A DNA stretch of 35,191 nt from assembly GCA_944363045.1 (NCBI GenBank), contig CALVTT010000014.1, positions 1 to 35,191 on the forward strand. Direction: 5' to 3'. The notes beneath the pieces are model-generated. The model saw only the letters and a program-made list of their open reading frames with translations, searched no databases and had not been told where the DNA came from. The stretch comes from an uncultured Clostridia bacterium. GTDB lineage: Bacteria; Bacillota; Clostridia; Christensenellales; Borkfalkiaceae. The number at the start of each line of letters is the position of its first letter. Position 1 is the first letter of the stretch. Shown piece after piece: positions 1 through 7,718 of this stretch. The position numbers and the translations under genes are program-made.

Positions 1-2
1 CA

Positions 3-596
3 TACAATTACAAGGACGGAACGGAAACAATAACGCTTTCCGAGTTGGAAAGCGCAAAAAGTTCGGATATAAAATGCATAGGTGCACCAAAAAACGGAAC
101 AGTCACTCGGCTGTTCCGTTTTTTTGTACTGTCAAGCTGTTCGAACTCCTGCATTCTTCAGGAGTTCGCGCGAGGAGGCGGGCACGCCGTCTTTGTCGCT
201 TCCCCTACCCCCTCCCCGCCGACGACGCTATCGAGCGCCCGCGCGAAGATGATCTCTTACGGTGCACCAAAAAACGGAACAGTCACTCGGCTGTTCCGTT
301 TTTTTGTACTGTCAAGCTGTTCGAACTCCTGCATTCTTCAGGAGTTCGCGCGAGGAGGCGGGCACGCCGTCTTTGTCGCTTCCCCTACCCCCTCCCCGCC
401 GACGACGCTATCGAGCGCCCGCGCGAAGATGATCTCTTACGGTGCACCAAAAAACGGAACAGTCACTCGGCTGTTCCGTTTTTTTGTACTGTCAAGCTGT
501 TCGAACTCCTGCATTCTTCAGGAGTTCGCGCGAGGAGGCGGGCACGCCGAGGAGACACTCGGAATGATTTTAATTGAATATTTTTTGAAGTTGTGA
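3..596 (+). CDS. 3' end of an unidentified gene, reading into the repeat array
   Basis: A reading frame open from the left edge begins YNYKDGTETITLSELESAK in the unique first 80 bases, which looks protein-like, and then runs through the 180-bp repeats to a stop at 594-596. The repeat is 60 codons long, so the frame stays open through every unit. The likeliest reading is that an upstream gene lost its own stop when the array arose at position 81, so its C-terminus is repeat-encoded. A second frame is also open through the array, so openness alone proves little. The family is not recognisable from about 26 unique residues, and the frame may not be coding at all. Confidence 0.25.
   Translation, partial: YNYKDGTETITLSELESAKSSDIKCIGAPKNGTVTRLFRFFVLSSCSNSCILQEFARGGGHAVFVASPTPSPPTTLSSARAKMISYGAPKNGTVTRLFRFFVLSSCSNSCILQEFARGGGHAVFVASPTPSPPTTLSSARAKMISYGAPKNGTVTRLFRFFVLSSCSNSCILQEFARGGGHAEETLGMILIEYFLKL
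81..549. repeat. 180-bp tandem repeat array (2 full units plus a partial one), each with a terminator hairpin
   Basis: Units start at 81, 261 and 441 and appear identical by eye; the third stops at 549. Each unit carries two perfect inverted repeats. The first is a terminator-like hairpin with arms AAAAAACGGAACAG and CTGTTCCGTTTTTT (89-102/111-124, then +180 and +360). The second has 10-bp arms CGAACTCCTG and CAGGAGTTCG (142-151/159-168). The rest of the unit is GC-rich and unstructured. Further matching sequence lies at 1628-1783. The near-perfect identity points to recent amplification. Confidence 0.93.
89..125. terminator. Bidirectional rho-independent terminator in repeat unit 1
   Basis: The 14-bp stem has A6 on the left and T7 on the right around an 8-base loop (TCACTCGG), so it should terminate transcription in both directions. 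Identical copies lie at 269-305 and 449-485, and a fourth follows eda at 1738-1774. Confidence 0.8.
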
Positions 597-602
597 TATA
601 AT
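574..602 (+). promoter_or_regulatory. Sigma-A-type promoter for the gene at 646
   Basis: The -35 is TTGAAT (574-579), the spacer is 17 bp and the -10 is a perfect TATAAT (597-602) with an extended TG at 594-595. It lies just inside the inserted segment and 44 bases before the ATG at 646. Confidence 0.7.
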
Positions 603-645
603 CGAAAAAAAGCCGTATGCGGCAGAACAATAAAAGAAGGTGTCT

Positions 646-1317
646 ATGCAAAGTATTTTGAATAAATTTCATGATTGCGACAGTTTTTCCCTTTCGACGG
701 TTTGACGGGAAGATTTTTTGCTGACGGATGAGCAAGACTCATATGCTTTGCAGGTATATGAGGGGGAATGTATAAAAGAACTGCGGCAGCAATATGCCGC
801 GTTCAGCGAAGAACAGCGTGCCGCCCTGCCCGAATTCGATGCGTTGTGGTCAGACTTCAAAATGCGTTTTTGCCCCGTAGGCAAGGAGCGGGAACTTTCA
901 AACATACAAAGCAGGCTGATGCCGGACGGAATTGCCCCGCATCTTACATATTTTTGGGAGTGCGCCATCAGTTTGGGTATGTGCGCGGGGCAGGCGGAGA
1001 AGGCATTGCGCACGAGCAAAATTCCACCGGAGGATACTCTTCCTGCCGAATATGCGCCGATCAAGCCGCATCTGATTCGGGTACTGCCCTCCTTTTTCCA
1101 CCACTGCACAAACAGCGGGTTGCTGAGGTGTCATTTCATTTTTGCGTTGAACGATGCCACAAAAGAGTGGCTTTTGCAGTATGTTCATCCCGATTGCATC
1201 TACGCTCCGTTAGACGACTTTGCGCTGTATAAAGACGGATTTATCAGGTTTTCTACTTGTTCTCACGAAGGCATTTCCATGGAGATAAAGGAGAAACGGC
1301 GCGGCATAATTTAACCC
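646..1317 (+). pseudogene. Unidentified gene interrupted by an in-frame TGA at codon 20
   Basis: An ATG at 646 follows a good ribosome site (AGAAGG, about 7 nt upstream) and a strong promoter. Translation gives MQSILNKFHDCDSFSLSTV, then TGA at 703-705, then continues in the same frame for about 200 residues (REDFLLTDEQD...) to a TAA at 1315-1317. Promoter, ribosome site and the open frame all point to one gene of about 223 codons with a nonsense mutation, perhaps TGG to TGA. Restart at a TTG (715) or CTG (718) would need an internal site, and none is convincing. I do not recognise the protein: it has no signal peptide, no membrane segment and an acidic start. It could be a recently decayed cargo gene of the inserted segment. 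Confidence 0.55.
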
Positions 1318-1505
1318 TCTTACCATAGTTTTGTGTTTACAAATATAATATGAATTCCGTAAACTGTCAATATCGAACAGATTGACCATTCTTATTCTAA
1401 CCAAAATTCTAACAAACGTGCAAAAATTCTTGCATTTGACCTTTGGGCTTTGTCTTTGATTTTTGCTTATCTTTAATAGCACAAAAGGGTAAAAGATAGA
1501 GAAAC

Positions 1506-1549
1506 CAGGCTGAAAAGCCGTTCTAACCGTGCTTTTTTGCCTGTTTTTT
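1506..1549 (+). terminator. Rho-independent terminator after the disrupted gene
   Basis: CAGGCtgAAAAGC (1506-1518) pairs with GCTTTTTTGCCTG (1531-1543) with a two-base mismatch, followed by T6 at 1544-1549. It lies about 190 bases downstream of the stop of the disrupted gene. The rest of 1318-1627 is AT-rich, and I see no gene or RNA in it. Confidence 0.6.
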
Positions 1550-1627
1550 ATGAGTTTTATGTATCAAAAGAGAACTATCAAAAAGGGGTAAAAAACACCC
1601 GAAAAGCATCGCTACGGAACCGAAGGC

Positions 1628-1783
1628 CAGGAGTTCGCGCGAGGAGGCGGGCACGCCGTCTTTGTCGCTTCCCCTACCCCCTCCCCGCCGACGACGCTAT
1701 CGAGCGCCCGCGCGAAGATGATCTCTTACGGTGCACCAAAAAACGGAACAGTCACTCGGCTGTTCCGTTTTTTTATACTGTCA
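1628..1783. repeat. Fourth, displaced part of the 180-bp repeat
   Basis: This stretch matches the array unit from the CAGGAGTTCG arm through the terminator hairpin and TACTGTCA, with one visible mismatch (A at 1775 where the units have G). It then diverges and reaches the stop codon of eda six bases later. Confidence 0.9.
1738..1774 (-). terminator. Terminator of the hexuronate operon
   Basis: The stem AAAAAACGGAACAG (1738-1751) pairs with CTGTTCCGTTTTTT (1760-1773) and lies 15 bases beyond the eda stop. On the minus strand it ends in a run of T, as expected for a rho-independent terminator. It is probably the ancestral copy from which the array units were amplified. Confidence 0.8.
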
Positions 1784-1788
1784 TGCGG

Positions 1789-2409
1789 TTATTTTGTGAC
1801 TTCGGCGGCGAGGGCGACGGCGGCGCGCGTTGTTTCCTCGATCTCCTCGGGGCTCCCCTTCACCATCCAGCTGCCGCCGCAGGCGAAGATCTTAGAGAAG
1901 GAGAGGTATTCTTTGAGATTGTCTGCTCCCACGCCGCCCGTGGGCATGAAGCTGACCTGCGGGAAGGCGGCGGAGAGCGCTTTGATGGTTTTAAGCCCCC
2001 CGAAATCGCCCGCGGGGAAGAATTTGAGGTGATCGTACCCCAAAGAGAGCGCCTTGATGACCTCCGTCGGCGTGACGACGCCGGGGAGATAGGGAACGCC
2101 CTCGCGCCTGCACACCTTGGCGACCTGCTTGGAACAGCCCGGGGAGACAATGAACTTCGCCCCCGCCGCGATGGCGCGCTCGCACTGCTCCTTGTTGATG
2201 ACGGTGCCCGCGCCCGCAAGGAGCTCGGGGAATTTTTCGCTTGCGAGGCGGATGGCCTCCTCCGCGCAGTCGGTGCGGAAGCAGATCTCGGCGACGGGCA
2301 GCCCCCCTTTGATGAGGGCGGCAAGGGTGGGCTCGGCGTCTTCGAGCGTCTTTAAGGTGACGACGGGCACCAGCTTGAGCTGTTTGATTTTTTCTAATAC
2401 ATCATTCAT
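1789..2409 (-). CDS. eda: 2-dehydro-3-deoxyphosphogluconate (KDPG) aldolase
   Basis: This is the last enzyme of the hexuronate route, cleaving KDPG to pyruvate and glyceraldehyde-3-phosphate in the cytoplasm. The 206-residue class I aldolase barrel has normal length for the family. E41 in the AEICFRT strand, GAGTV at 66-70, and the Schiff-base lysine K129 in HLKFFPAG are all present. The ATG follows GGAGAAGGAATATGA, a clear ribosome site. It is the last gene of the operon, 39 bases after uxuA, and is followed directly by a strong terminator. Some family members also cleave 2-keto-4-hydroxyglutarate, which cannot be decided here. Confidence 0.95.
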   Translation of the reverse strand: MNDVLEKIKQLKLVPVVTLKTLEDAEPTLAALIKGGLPVAEICFRTDCAEEAIRLASEKFPELLAGAGTVINKEQCERAIAAGAKFIVSPGCSKQVAKVCRREGVPYLPGVVTPTEVIKALSLGYDHLKFFPAGDFGGLKTIKALSAAFPQVSFMPTGGVGADNLKEYLSFSKIFACGGSWMVKGSPEEIEETTRAAVALAAEVTK

Positions 2410-2420
2410 ATTCCTTCTCC

Positions 2421-2453
2421 TATGGTTCAGGTATGGTTCAGGTATGGTTCAGG
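2421..2453. repeat. 11-bp tandem repeat (three copies) at the uxuA-eda junction
   Basis: TATGGTTCAGG occurs three times head to tail. On the coding strand each unit reads CCTGAACCATA, and the first one supplies the uxuA stop TGA. The other copies lengthen the gap before the eda ribosome site. Confidence 0.9.
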
Positions 2454-3486
2454 CGCGGTCCTTGCGGACGGCCTCGAAGAGACCGGAAAGATAGGCGGCG
2501 CCGAGGGCTCTATCATAAAGGCCGTAGCCGGGCTTGCCCTCCTCCCCCCAGATATTCCTGCCGTGGTCGGGGCGGACATAGCCCGAAAAACCGTTCTCCT
2601 CGAGCGCTTTGACGATGGCGTAGATATCGACGTTGCCGTCGGCGGTCTGATGGCCGTTTTCGTAGAAGTCCGTCTCGTTGACAAATTTGAGCTGGCGGAG
2701 ATGGGCAAAGTAGATGCGCTTGGCATACTTAGCCGCCATTTTGGGCAGGTCGTTGAATCTTCCCGCGCCGAGGCTCCCCGTGCAGAAGGTGAAGCCGTTG
2801 TGCACGTTGGGAACGGCATTTATCATCTTCTCGTAGCTCTCCGCGCCCGTGACGATGCGGGGAAGGCCGAAGATGTCCCACGGGGGATCGTCGGGGTGGA
2901 TCGCCATGTTGATGCCCGTCTCGTCGCAGGCGGGCATGATGCCGTTTAAGAAATAGACGAGGTTTTCAAAGAGCTGTTCGTGGGAGACGCCCTCATACTC
3001 TTTGAGAAGACCGTTGAGCTCTTCGGGGGTGTAACTCTCGTCCCAGCCCGGAAGGCGCAAGTTGTGCTTATCGAGCTTTTGGAAGTCCTCCTCTTTATAG
3101 GCGAGGCAGACGGCGCCGTTTGCCTGCACATAGTGAAGGTCGGTGCGGAACCAATCGAAGACGGGCATGAAATTGTAGCAGATGCACTTGACGCCGAACT
3201 TGCCTAAGTTGCGGATGGTCTCGGCATAGTTGGCGATGAGCCGATCGCGCGAGGGCTTGCCGAGCTTGATGTCCTCATGCACGGGCACGGACTCGATGAC
3301 TTCCATTTCAAGCCCTGCCTTGTCGCAGAGCTCTTTGAGGCGGGCGATCTTTTCGCACGGCCAAACTTCGCCCACCGGCACGTCATAGACGGCGGTGACG
3401 ACGCCCGACATATTGGGGATCTGTTTGATGTATTGGAGGGGGATGCTGTCGCTCTCCCCGTACCAACGGAAGGTCATTTTCATCAT
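2449..3486 (-). CDS. uxuA: Mannonate dehydratase
   Basis: UxuA dehydrates D-mannonate to 2-keto-3-deoxygluconate, the step where the glucuronate branch reaches KDG. The family signatures are present: HPDDPP (residues 197-202), FCTGS (234-238), FAHLR (260-264) and RPDHG (305-309), which form the metal and substrate site of the TIM barrel. The length, 345 residues, is typical. I chose the ATG at 3486 because the open frame upstream of it encodes the ribosome site itself (AAAGGAGG, 8 nt before). It lies 20 bases after the GH43 gene. The stop falls in an 11-bp triple repeat. Confidence 0.95.
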   Translation of the reverse strand: MMKMTFRWYGESDSIPLQYIKQIPNMSGVVTAVYDVPVGEVWPCEKIARLKELCDKAGLEMEVIESVPVHEDIKLGKPSRDRLIANYAETIRNLGKFGVKCICYNFMPVFDWFRTDLHYVQANGAVCLAYKEEDFQKLDKHNLRLPGWDESYTPEELNGLLKEYEGVSHEQLFENLVYFLNGIMPACDETGINMAIHPDDPPWDIFGLPRIVTGAESYEKMINAVPNVHNGFTFCTGSLGAGRFNDLPKMAAKYAKRIYFAHLRQLKFVNETDFYENGHQTADGNVDIYAIVKALEENGFSGYVRPDHGRNIWGEEGKPGYGLYDRALGAAYLSGLFEAVRKDRA

Positions 3487-3506
3487 GATTTTCTCCTCCT
3501 TTGCCT

Positions 3507-5054
3507 TCAATTCTTATGAAGGCCAAACTGCAGAAATTCTGCTCTTCCCGCGCCGTGATAGACAAAGCGAAGCGCATAAGTGCCGTGAGCGGTCAGGGTC
3601 GCTTCGACCTGCTGCCATGCGGCAGAGGGGCTGACGGGGATGCGGGCAGCCGTCTCTTCCCCGATCTTCACTTCGAATTCGCCCTCTCCTGTGCCGCGCA
3701 CCCAAATCGTGAGGCGGTACTGTCCGTCAAAGGCAAAATACTTGAAGGCAATGAGCGTTCCTTCGGCAATATTCGCGATATAACGCTCATCATTCCCGTG
3801 CGTGATGAAGGGGATGTCCTCCTCGGTCACGCGGTTGGTGATGTGCGGCATATGGCCGTTCGTCAGGTTGCAGCAGATCGGTGCGGGGAAGATGCCGTCG
3901 GGCAGGAGCGGGCCGCCGTTGAGGCCGCAGGACGTCATTTCAACCTGTACGATGGAACCATCCTCTGAAATGCAGACGGGCTCGGCACAAGCTTGGCGGC
4001 TGAAAGTGGAGCGGTGCGTCTGTCGATGATGGAATACATACCACCTGCCGTTGATGTATTCGATGCTGCCGTGGTTATTGGCAGTCTGGTTGAGGCGGTC
4101 CTCTTCCCGCCTTCCTAAAAGCCCCACGTCGCCGTTGGAGACGATCGTTCCGCGGAAGATAAAGCCGCGGTCGGGATAGCTGCTCGTCGCATAGCATAGC
4201 TCGTGACTGCGCTGAGAGGAATAGATGAAGTAATATGTCTTACCCACCTTGCGGATGGAACTTGCCTCATAGAAGGCGTGGCCTTCGAAGCTTGTGCCCT
4301 CCGCCATGAACTGACCGGGCACGATGCGCTTGGGAAGTTCGTCGACAGTGAGCATATCGTCCTTCAGCGTACAGGCGACGGCGCCCATCAGGCTGCCGCC
4401 CTCCTCGCCTTCCACTTCTTCGCGCGTGCGATGAAAGAGGCGCGTTTCGCCCATGAGGAGCATCTCCTTGAACTGTGCGGGGGGAACGTCGTGTCCGCGG
4501 TTGGCTTTGGCGGCATTGGTCGAAAGCGACCAGCCGTAATAGAGGCGGATCACGCCGCGATCGTTGAGCACGGCTGGATCCATCGGGACGAAACGGCGGA
4601 GAGGTTTGCCGTCCGGAAGGCGGACTTCGCCTAAATAGCGGTAATTTCCGCAGGGAGAATCGGCAACGGCAACAAAGATGCCGCCTTCAAAATCACCGAG
4701 GCAATAGTAAAGATAGTATTTCCCGTCGTTTCCGCGCACGACGTCGGGCGCATAGAGGAACTTCCCCTCCCCGCCCGGGTGACGGCCGAAGGAATAGATG
4801 GCGCCCTCATATCGCCACGAAGCAAGATCGTCAACAGGCGCGGACCAGCCGACGTAATCGCCCGCCTGACAATATTCGGTGCCCCCTTCTTTATCGTGCG
4901 AACCAAAGAGATACACTCTGTCGCCAAAGACGTGCGGTTCGCCGTCAGGGATGTATTCATCGAGAGGAAGAAAGGGATTGAAGGCTTGCTTTTTGAGAGG
5001 CGCACCATTGCTCGGAGGTGCGGCACCTTCTGCAAAGGATGCAGAAGAAGTCAT
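3507..5054 (-). CDS. Glycoside hydrolase family 43 protein with C-terminal CBM6-like domain
   Basis: A 515-residue GH43 five-bladed propeller, related to arabinofuranosidases and xylosidases acting on plant glycans. The catalytic triad is recognisable: D37 in IPDGEPH (base), D159 in VPMDPAV (pKa modulator) and E263 in FYEASSI (acid); H328 in NNHGSIEY is the usual metal-site histidine. After about residue 400 a beta-rich domain resembles a carbohydrate-binding module (CBM6-like). There is no signal peptide, so it probably acts on imported oligosaccharides. Its ATG shares one base with the uxaC stop (TAATG), with AGGAGG inside uxaC, so translation is likely coupled. Exact substrate cannot be assigned. 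Confidence 0.88.
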   Translation of the reverse strand: MTSSASFAEGAAPPSNGAPLKKQAFNPFLPLDEYIPDGEPHVFGDRVYLFGSHDKEGGTEYCQAGDYVGWSAPVDDLASWRYEGAIYSFGRHPGGEGKFLYAPDVVRGNDGKYYLYYCLGDFEGGIFVAVADSPCGNYRYLGEVRLPDGKPLRRFVPMDPAVLNDRGVIRLYYGWSLSTNAAKANRGHDVPPAQFKEMLLMGETRLFHRTREEVEGEEGGSLMGAVACTLKDDMLTVDELPKRIVPGQFMAEGTSFEGHAFYEASSIRKVGKTYYFIYSSQRSHELCYATSSYPDRGFIFRGTIVSNGDVGLLGRREEDRLNQTANNHGSIEYINGRWYVFHHRQTHRSTFSRQACAEPVCISEDGSIVQVEMTSCGLNGGPLLPDGIFPAPICCNLTNGHMPHITNRVTEEDIPFITHGNDERYIANIAEGTLIAFKYFAFDGQYRLTIWVRGTGEGEFEVKIGEETAARIPVSPSAAWQQVEATLTAHGTYALRFVYHGAGRAEFLQFGLHKN

Positions 5055-6379
5055 TATTTAAGCGCCTCCTTGATGTTGTAGTAGCTGATGTTTTTGGCCG
5101 TTTCATAGGCCGCTGAAAGGTCGTACTCCCCCCGTTCGACGAGGCCGCCGAGATAGTCGGAAAGGAGGCGGCGGAAGAAGTCGAAGCGGGCGTAGGAGGA
5201 GAAAGAGCGGCTGTCGGTGAGCATGCCATAGTTCGTGCCGAGGGCGGAATATTCGGCGATCGTGGCAAGATTTTTGCGGATGCCCTGCACCGTATCGTTG
5301 AACCACCAGGCGGCGCCCATCTTCACATGGCGGAAGGCGCCAGTCAAGCAGGCGAGGGCGGGAAGCTCGGAATCGTTCAATGTATATATAATCGTTTCCG
5401 GGCGTTCTTCATCGGAGAGCTGCGCAAAAAATTGAATTACATTCTCTACGGGGGAGCGGTCGGCGATGACGTCGAAGCCCGCGTCTGCCCCGCACTTTGC
5501 GAACATGGGAGGGTTGACGTTGCGCGTCACCGCAAAGTGCAGCTGCATGATGATGCCGTGCTTTTTGTAGAGGCGGGCAAGCTCGACAAGAAGATAGCCA
5601 AAGAGCGCCTCTTTTTGCTCGTTTGTCAGTGATTTACGCTCTAAATACAGCTTTTCGGCAATACTATGCGTGACATAATACTGTGCAAAACGGCAAAATC
5701 CGTGATCTGAGATGCGGCATCTGCGGGAAATGAAGTATAAAAGGCGCTTTTCGACGGCTTTTAAGAGCCCGTCCAGCGTGCTCACATCCTCCCCTGCCGC
5801 CTCGCCCAATCGGCTCAAATATGCCTCGTCGAGGGTAAAGAGCTTATCGGGGCGGAAGGTGGGCGCAACGAGCGTATCGCCGTATTTTCCGTGGGCCATT
5901 AAATCGTCTAAGGGATCGTCGGTCGTTGCCACAAACTCCACCTTGTACTGCTTCAAAAGAGTGGAAACAGAGATATTCTGAAGCTTTTCGTTGGCTTCGT
6001 CGAAGATGCGGTCGGCGCTCTCCGCGTTGAGGGGCTCGCAGATGCCGAAGACTTGTTCAAGCTCCATGTGCGTCCAATAGTAGAGCGGGTTCCCCGCAAG
6101 TTTGGGCAGGATGGAGGCGTAGGCGCGGAATTTTTCCCGCCAAGGAGCCGTGCCCGTGATGAGCTCCTCCCCCACCCCCGAGAGGCGCATGGCGCGCCAC
6201 TTGTAGTGATCGCCCGAAAGCCACAGCTCGCCGATGTTCTCAAATTTGGCGTCGCCCTTTATTTTATATTGATCGAGATGACAATGATAGTCGATGATGG
6301 GAAGGTCTTTGACTTCCGCGTAGATAGTTTTTGCCGCCTCGCTGTTTAAGAGCAGGTCGGGCCCGAAGAAAGGTTTCAT
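5054..6379 (-). CDS. uxaC: Glucuronate (uronate) isomerase
   Basis: UxaC converts D-glucuronate to D-fructuronate and D-galacturonate to D-tagaturonate, the entry step of hexuronate breakdown. The amidohydrolase-like DYHCHLD motif (residues 30-36) is at the usual N-terminal place; the TLNDS and WWFNDT motifs typical of the family follow. At 441 residues it is slightly shorter than the E. coli enzyme, with no visible gap in conserved blocks. The start has AAAGGAG five bases before the ATG. It sits between two GH43 genes, so sugar release and uronate isomerisation are co-expressed. Confidence 0.95.
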   Translation of the reverse strand: MKPFFGPDLLLNSEAAKTIYAEVKDLPIIDYHCHLDQYKIKGDAKFENIGELWLSGDHYKWRAMRLSGVGEELITGTAPWREKFRAYASILPKLAGNPLYYWTHMELEQVFGICEPLNAESADRIFDEANEKLQNISVSTLLKQYKVEFVATTDDPLDDLMAHGKYGDTLVAPTFRPDKLFTLDEAYLSRLGEAAGEDVSTLDGLLKAVEKRLLYFISRRCRISDHGFCRFAQYYVTHSIAEKLYLERKSLTNEQKEALFGYLLVELARLYKKHGIIMQLHFAVTRNVNPPMFAKCGADAGFDVIADRSPVENVIQFFAQLSDEERPETIIYTLNDSELPALACLTGAFRHVKMGAAWWFNDTVQGIRKNLATIAEYSALGTNYGMLTDSRSFSSYARFDFFRRLLSDYLGGLVERGEYDLSAAYETAKNISYYNIKEALK

Positions 6380-6409
6380 TTTTTCTCCTTTATTTGTTTG
6401 AGGGGGCGC

Positions 6410-7465
6410 TCAAAGTTTCCATTCGCTGCGCCAGCGAAGGACGGGACGTTCTCCCTCCCATTCGAGAGGCAGGAACACATAATCGGCGAGCGAGGTGTTG
6501 CAGGCTTCCGTCATGTGGATGGCGATCTTCATCGCCTCCGCGCGGTCGCGCACGGGGTCGAGGCCGAGCTCTTTGAGCTTTTGCATGATCTTTCTTTGCG
6601 TGACGGGGTCGGGGCGCGGGTCGCCCGTGTAGCTCCAATCGTTGAGCTCGGGCATCCACCTGTCGCCGAGGTAGAGATACTGCCCGTTCACCTCGAGGAC
6701 GCAGGTGGGCTGCGAGTGGAAGGTGGTGCGGCTGTCGTCGCCCTCCGAAAGGTCGCCGAGCACGGTGTAGCCGTGGAGCGGGTCGTCGGAGACTGCCACT
6801 TCCGAGGGGTTGGGCCGATATCCCGTCATGCTGCTCGTGAGCATATAGTGGCGGCCGCCGCGCACAAAGTGGGTGGGCGCCTCGCGCGTTTCGGGCGGCT
6901 TTTTGCCCGTGTAGATAGGAACGGGTTCGCCCTCCACCGCAGTATAGTCGGCGGAAAGACGCGCGCCCATAAGGTCGGTGTGGTCTGCCTCGAAATAGAT
7001 GAAGGCGCTGCCCTTTTCGTCCTTATAAAGGTCGAAGTCGCCGCACTTGCGGCCGTAGAGGAAATAGCGGTCACTCACGATGGTGTACGGGCCCTTGAGG
7101 GCATCCGCCGTCAAAACGGCGTAGTGCGAATCGTCGCAGAATTTGAGCCAGAGGACGTACTTCTTCGTCTTCTCGTTGAAAAGAAGGTGCGGGCGGTCGA
7201 GATGGCGCGAGGGGTGCAGGATGCTGCCCTTGTTTTCGAGGTCGGGCGGCACGATGAGCCCTTCGTCCTGCCAATTCATGAGATCGTGCGAGGAATAGAG
7301 GCGCACGCCCCACGTCCAAATTTCGTCTTCGCCCGTGGTGTGGTCTTTATTTTCGCCCAGCCAATAGTAGGTGCCCTTGCCCTGAAACATCTGACCGCCG
7401 TGTGCCTGGATGCGCTTGCCGTCGGTATCCAGCCAGGGGGCGCCGGGTGTGAATGTCGTGTACAT
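6410..7465 (-). CDS. Glycoside hydrolase family 43 protein, exo-beta-1,3-galactanase-like
   Basis: The N-terminus WLDTDGKRIQAHGG (residues 11-24) followed by YYWLGENK (33-40) is the hallmark of GH43 enzymes related to exo-beta-1,3-galactanases, which trim arabinogalactan side chains. The 351-residue protein is a single propeller domain without signal peptide or binding module. RPHLLFN and WMPELND are further conserved-looking blocks. The ATG follows AAAAGGAGTTCATC, a good ribosome site. It lies 30 bases ahead of uxaC in the same operon and 278 bases behind uxuB. Assignment to GH43 is fairly sure; the exact linkage cut is inferred by resemblance. Confidence 0.82.
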   Translation of the reverse strand: MYTTFTPGAPWLDTDGKRIQAHGGQMFQGKGTYYWLGENKDHTTGEDEIWTWGVRLYSSHDLMNWQDEGLIVPPDLENKGSILHPSRHLDRPHLLFNEKTKKYVLWLKFCDDSHYAVLTADALKGPYTIVSDRYFLYGRKCGDFDLYKDEKGSAFIYFEADHTDLMGARLSADYTAVEGEPVPIYTGKKPPETREAPTHFVRGGRHYMLTSSMTGYRPNPSEVAVSDDPLHGYTVLGDLSEGDDSRTTFHSQPTCVLEVNGQYLYLGDRWMPELNDWSYTGDPRPDPVTQRKIMQKLKELGLDPVRDRAEAMKIAIHMTEACNTSLADYVFLPLEWEGERPVLRWRSEWKL

Positions 7466-7496
7466 GATGAACTCCTTTTAATGGGTGATGAGGCGC

Positions 7497-7634
7497 GATG
7501 AATGCGCGCTCAAACTTGTTTGCGTAGAAAGCGCGGCACCGCCATAGGCGATGAATGCACACTCAGACTTGTTTGCGTAGAAAGCACGGCACCGCCATAC
7601 GGGATGACTGCACGCTCAAACTTGTTTGAGTGGG
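7497..7634. repeat. 53-bp imperfect tandem repeat between uxuB and the GH43 gene
   Basis: Units begin GATGAATGC at 7497, 7550 and 7603 (the third GATGACTGC and incomplete). Each contains CTCAAACTTGTTTG, in the third unit a perfect 7-bp inverted repeat CTCAAACTTGTTTGAG (7615-7630). A fourth start, GATGAATGCGCGCTCAAAC at 7731, spans the uxuB stop, so the units look like amplified copies of the uxuB 3' end. The 278-base gap holds no gene. Confidence 0.85.
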
Positions 7635-7654
7635 CAGTCGCCCGCCAGACGAGA

Positions 7655-7718
7655 AGCGCGAGGAAAACTTGAGGGAGCTTACTAAAACGTAAGTGACCGA
7701 AAGTTGCCGCAGCGCGAC
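7655..7718. repeat. 64-bp dispersed intergenic repeat, copy 1
   Basis: About 61 of 64 bases match 18865-18928. It starts AGCGCGAGG and ends AGCGCGAC, with an internal hairpin CTTAC-taaaac-GTAAG and possible outer pairing of AACTT with AAGTT. Both copies lie between minus-strand genes in the same orientation. Confidence 0.88.

Larger units (their letters stand above)
519..1658. mobile_element. Inserted 1.08-kb segment (550-1627) flanked by a 31-bp direct repeat
   Basis: Bases 519-549 and 1628-1658 are the same 31-bp piece of the 180-bp repeat, starting CAGGAGTTCGCGCGAGG. Removing 550-1658 joins 441-549 (109 bp) to 1659-1729 (71 bp) and restores exactly one 180-bp unit. The segment between is AT-richer than its surroundings and has its own promoter, a disrupted gene and a terminator. 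I see no transposase and no terminal inverted repeats, so the mechanism is unknown: a 31-bp target-site duplication and recombination between repeat copies both fit. Mobile-element status is an inference from geometry. Confidence 0.5.

Noticed and set aside
81..549. CRISPR-like array
   Set aside because: The units are 180 bp and fully repeated with no variable spacers and no cas genes.
703..705. Selenocysteine codon
   Set aside because: The downstream sequence shows no obvious selenocysteine insertion hairpin and the protein is not a redox family; a nonsense change is simpler.
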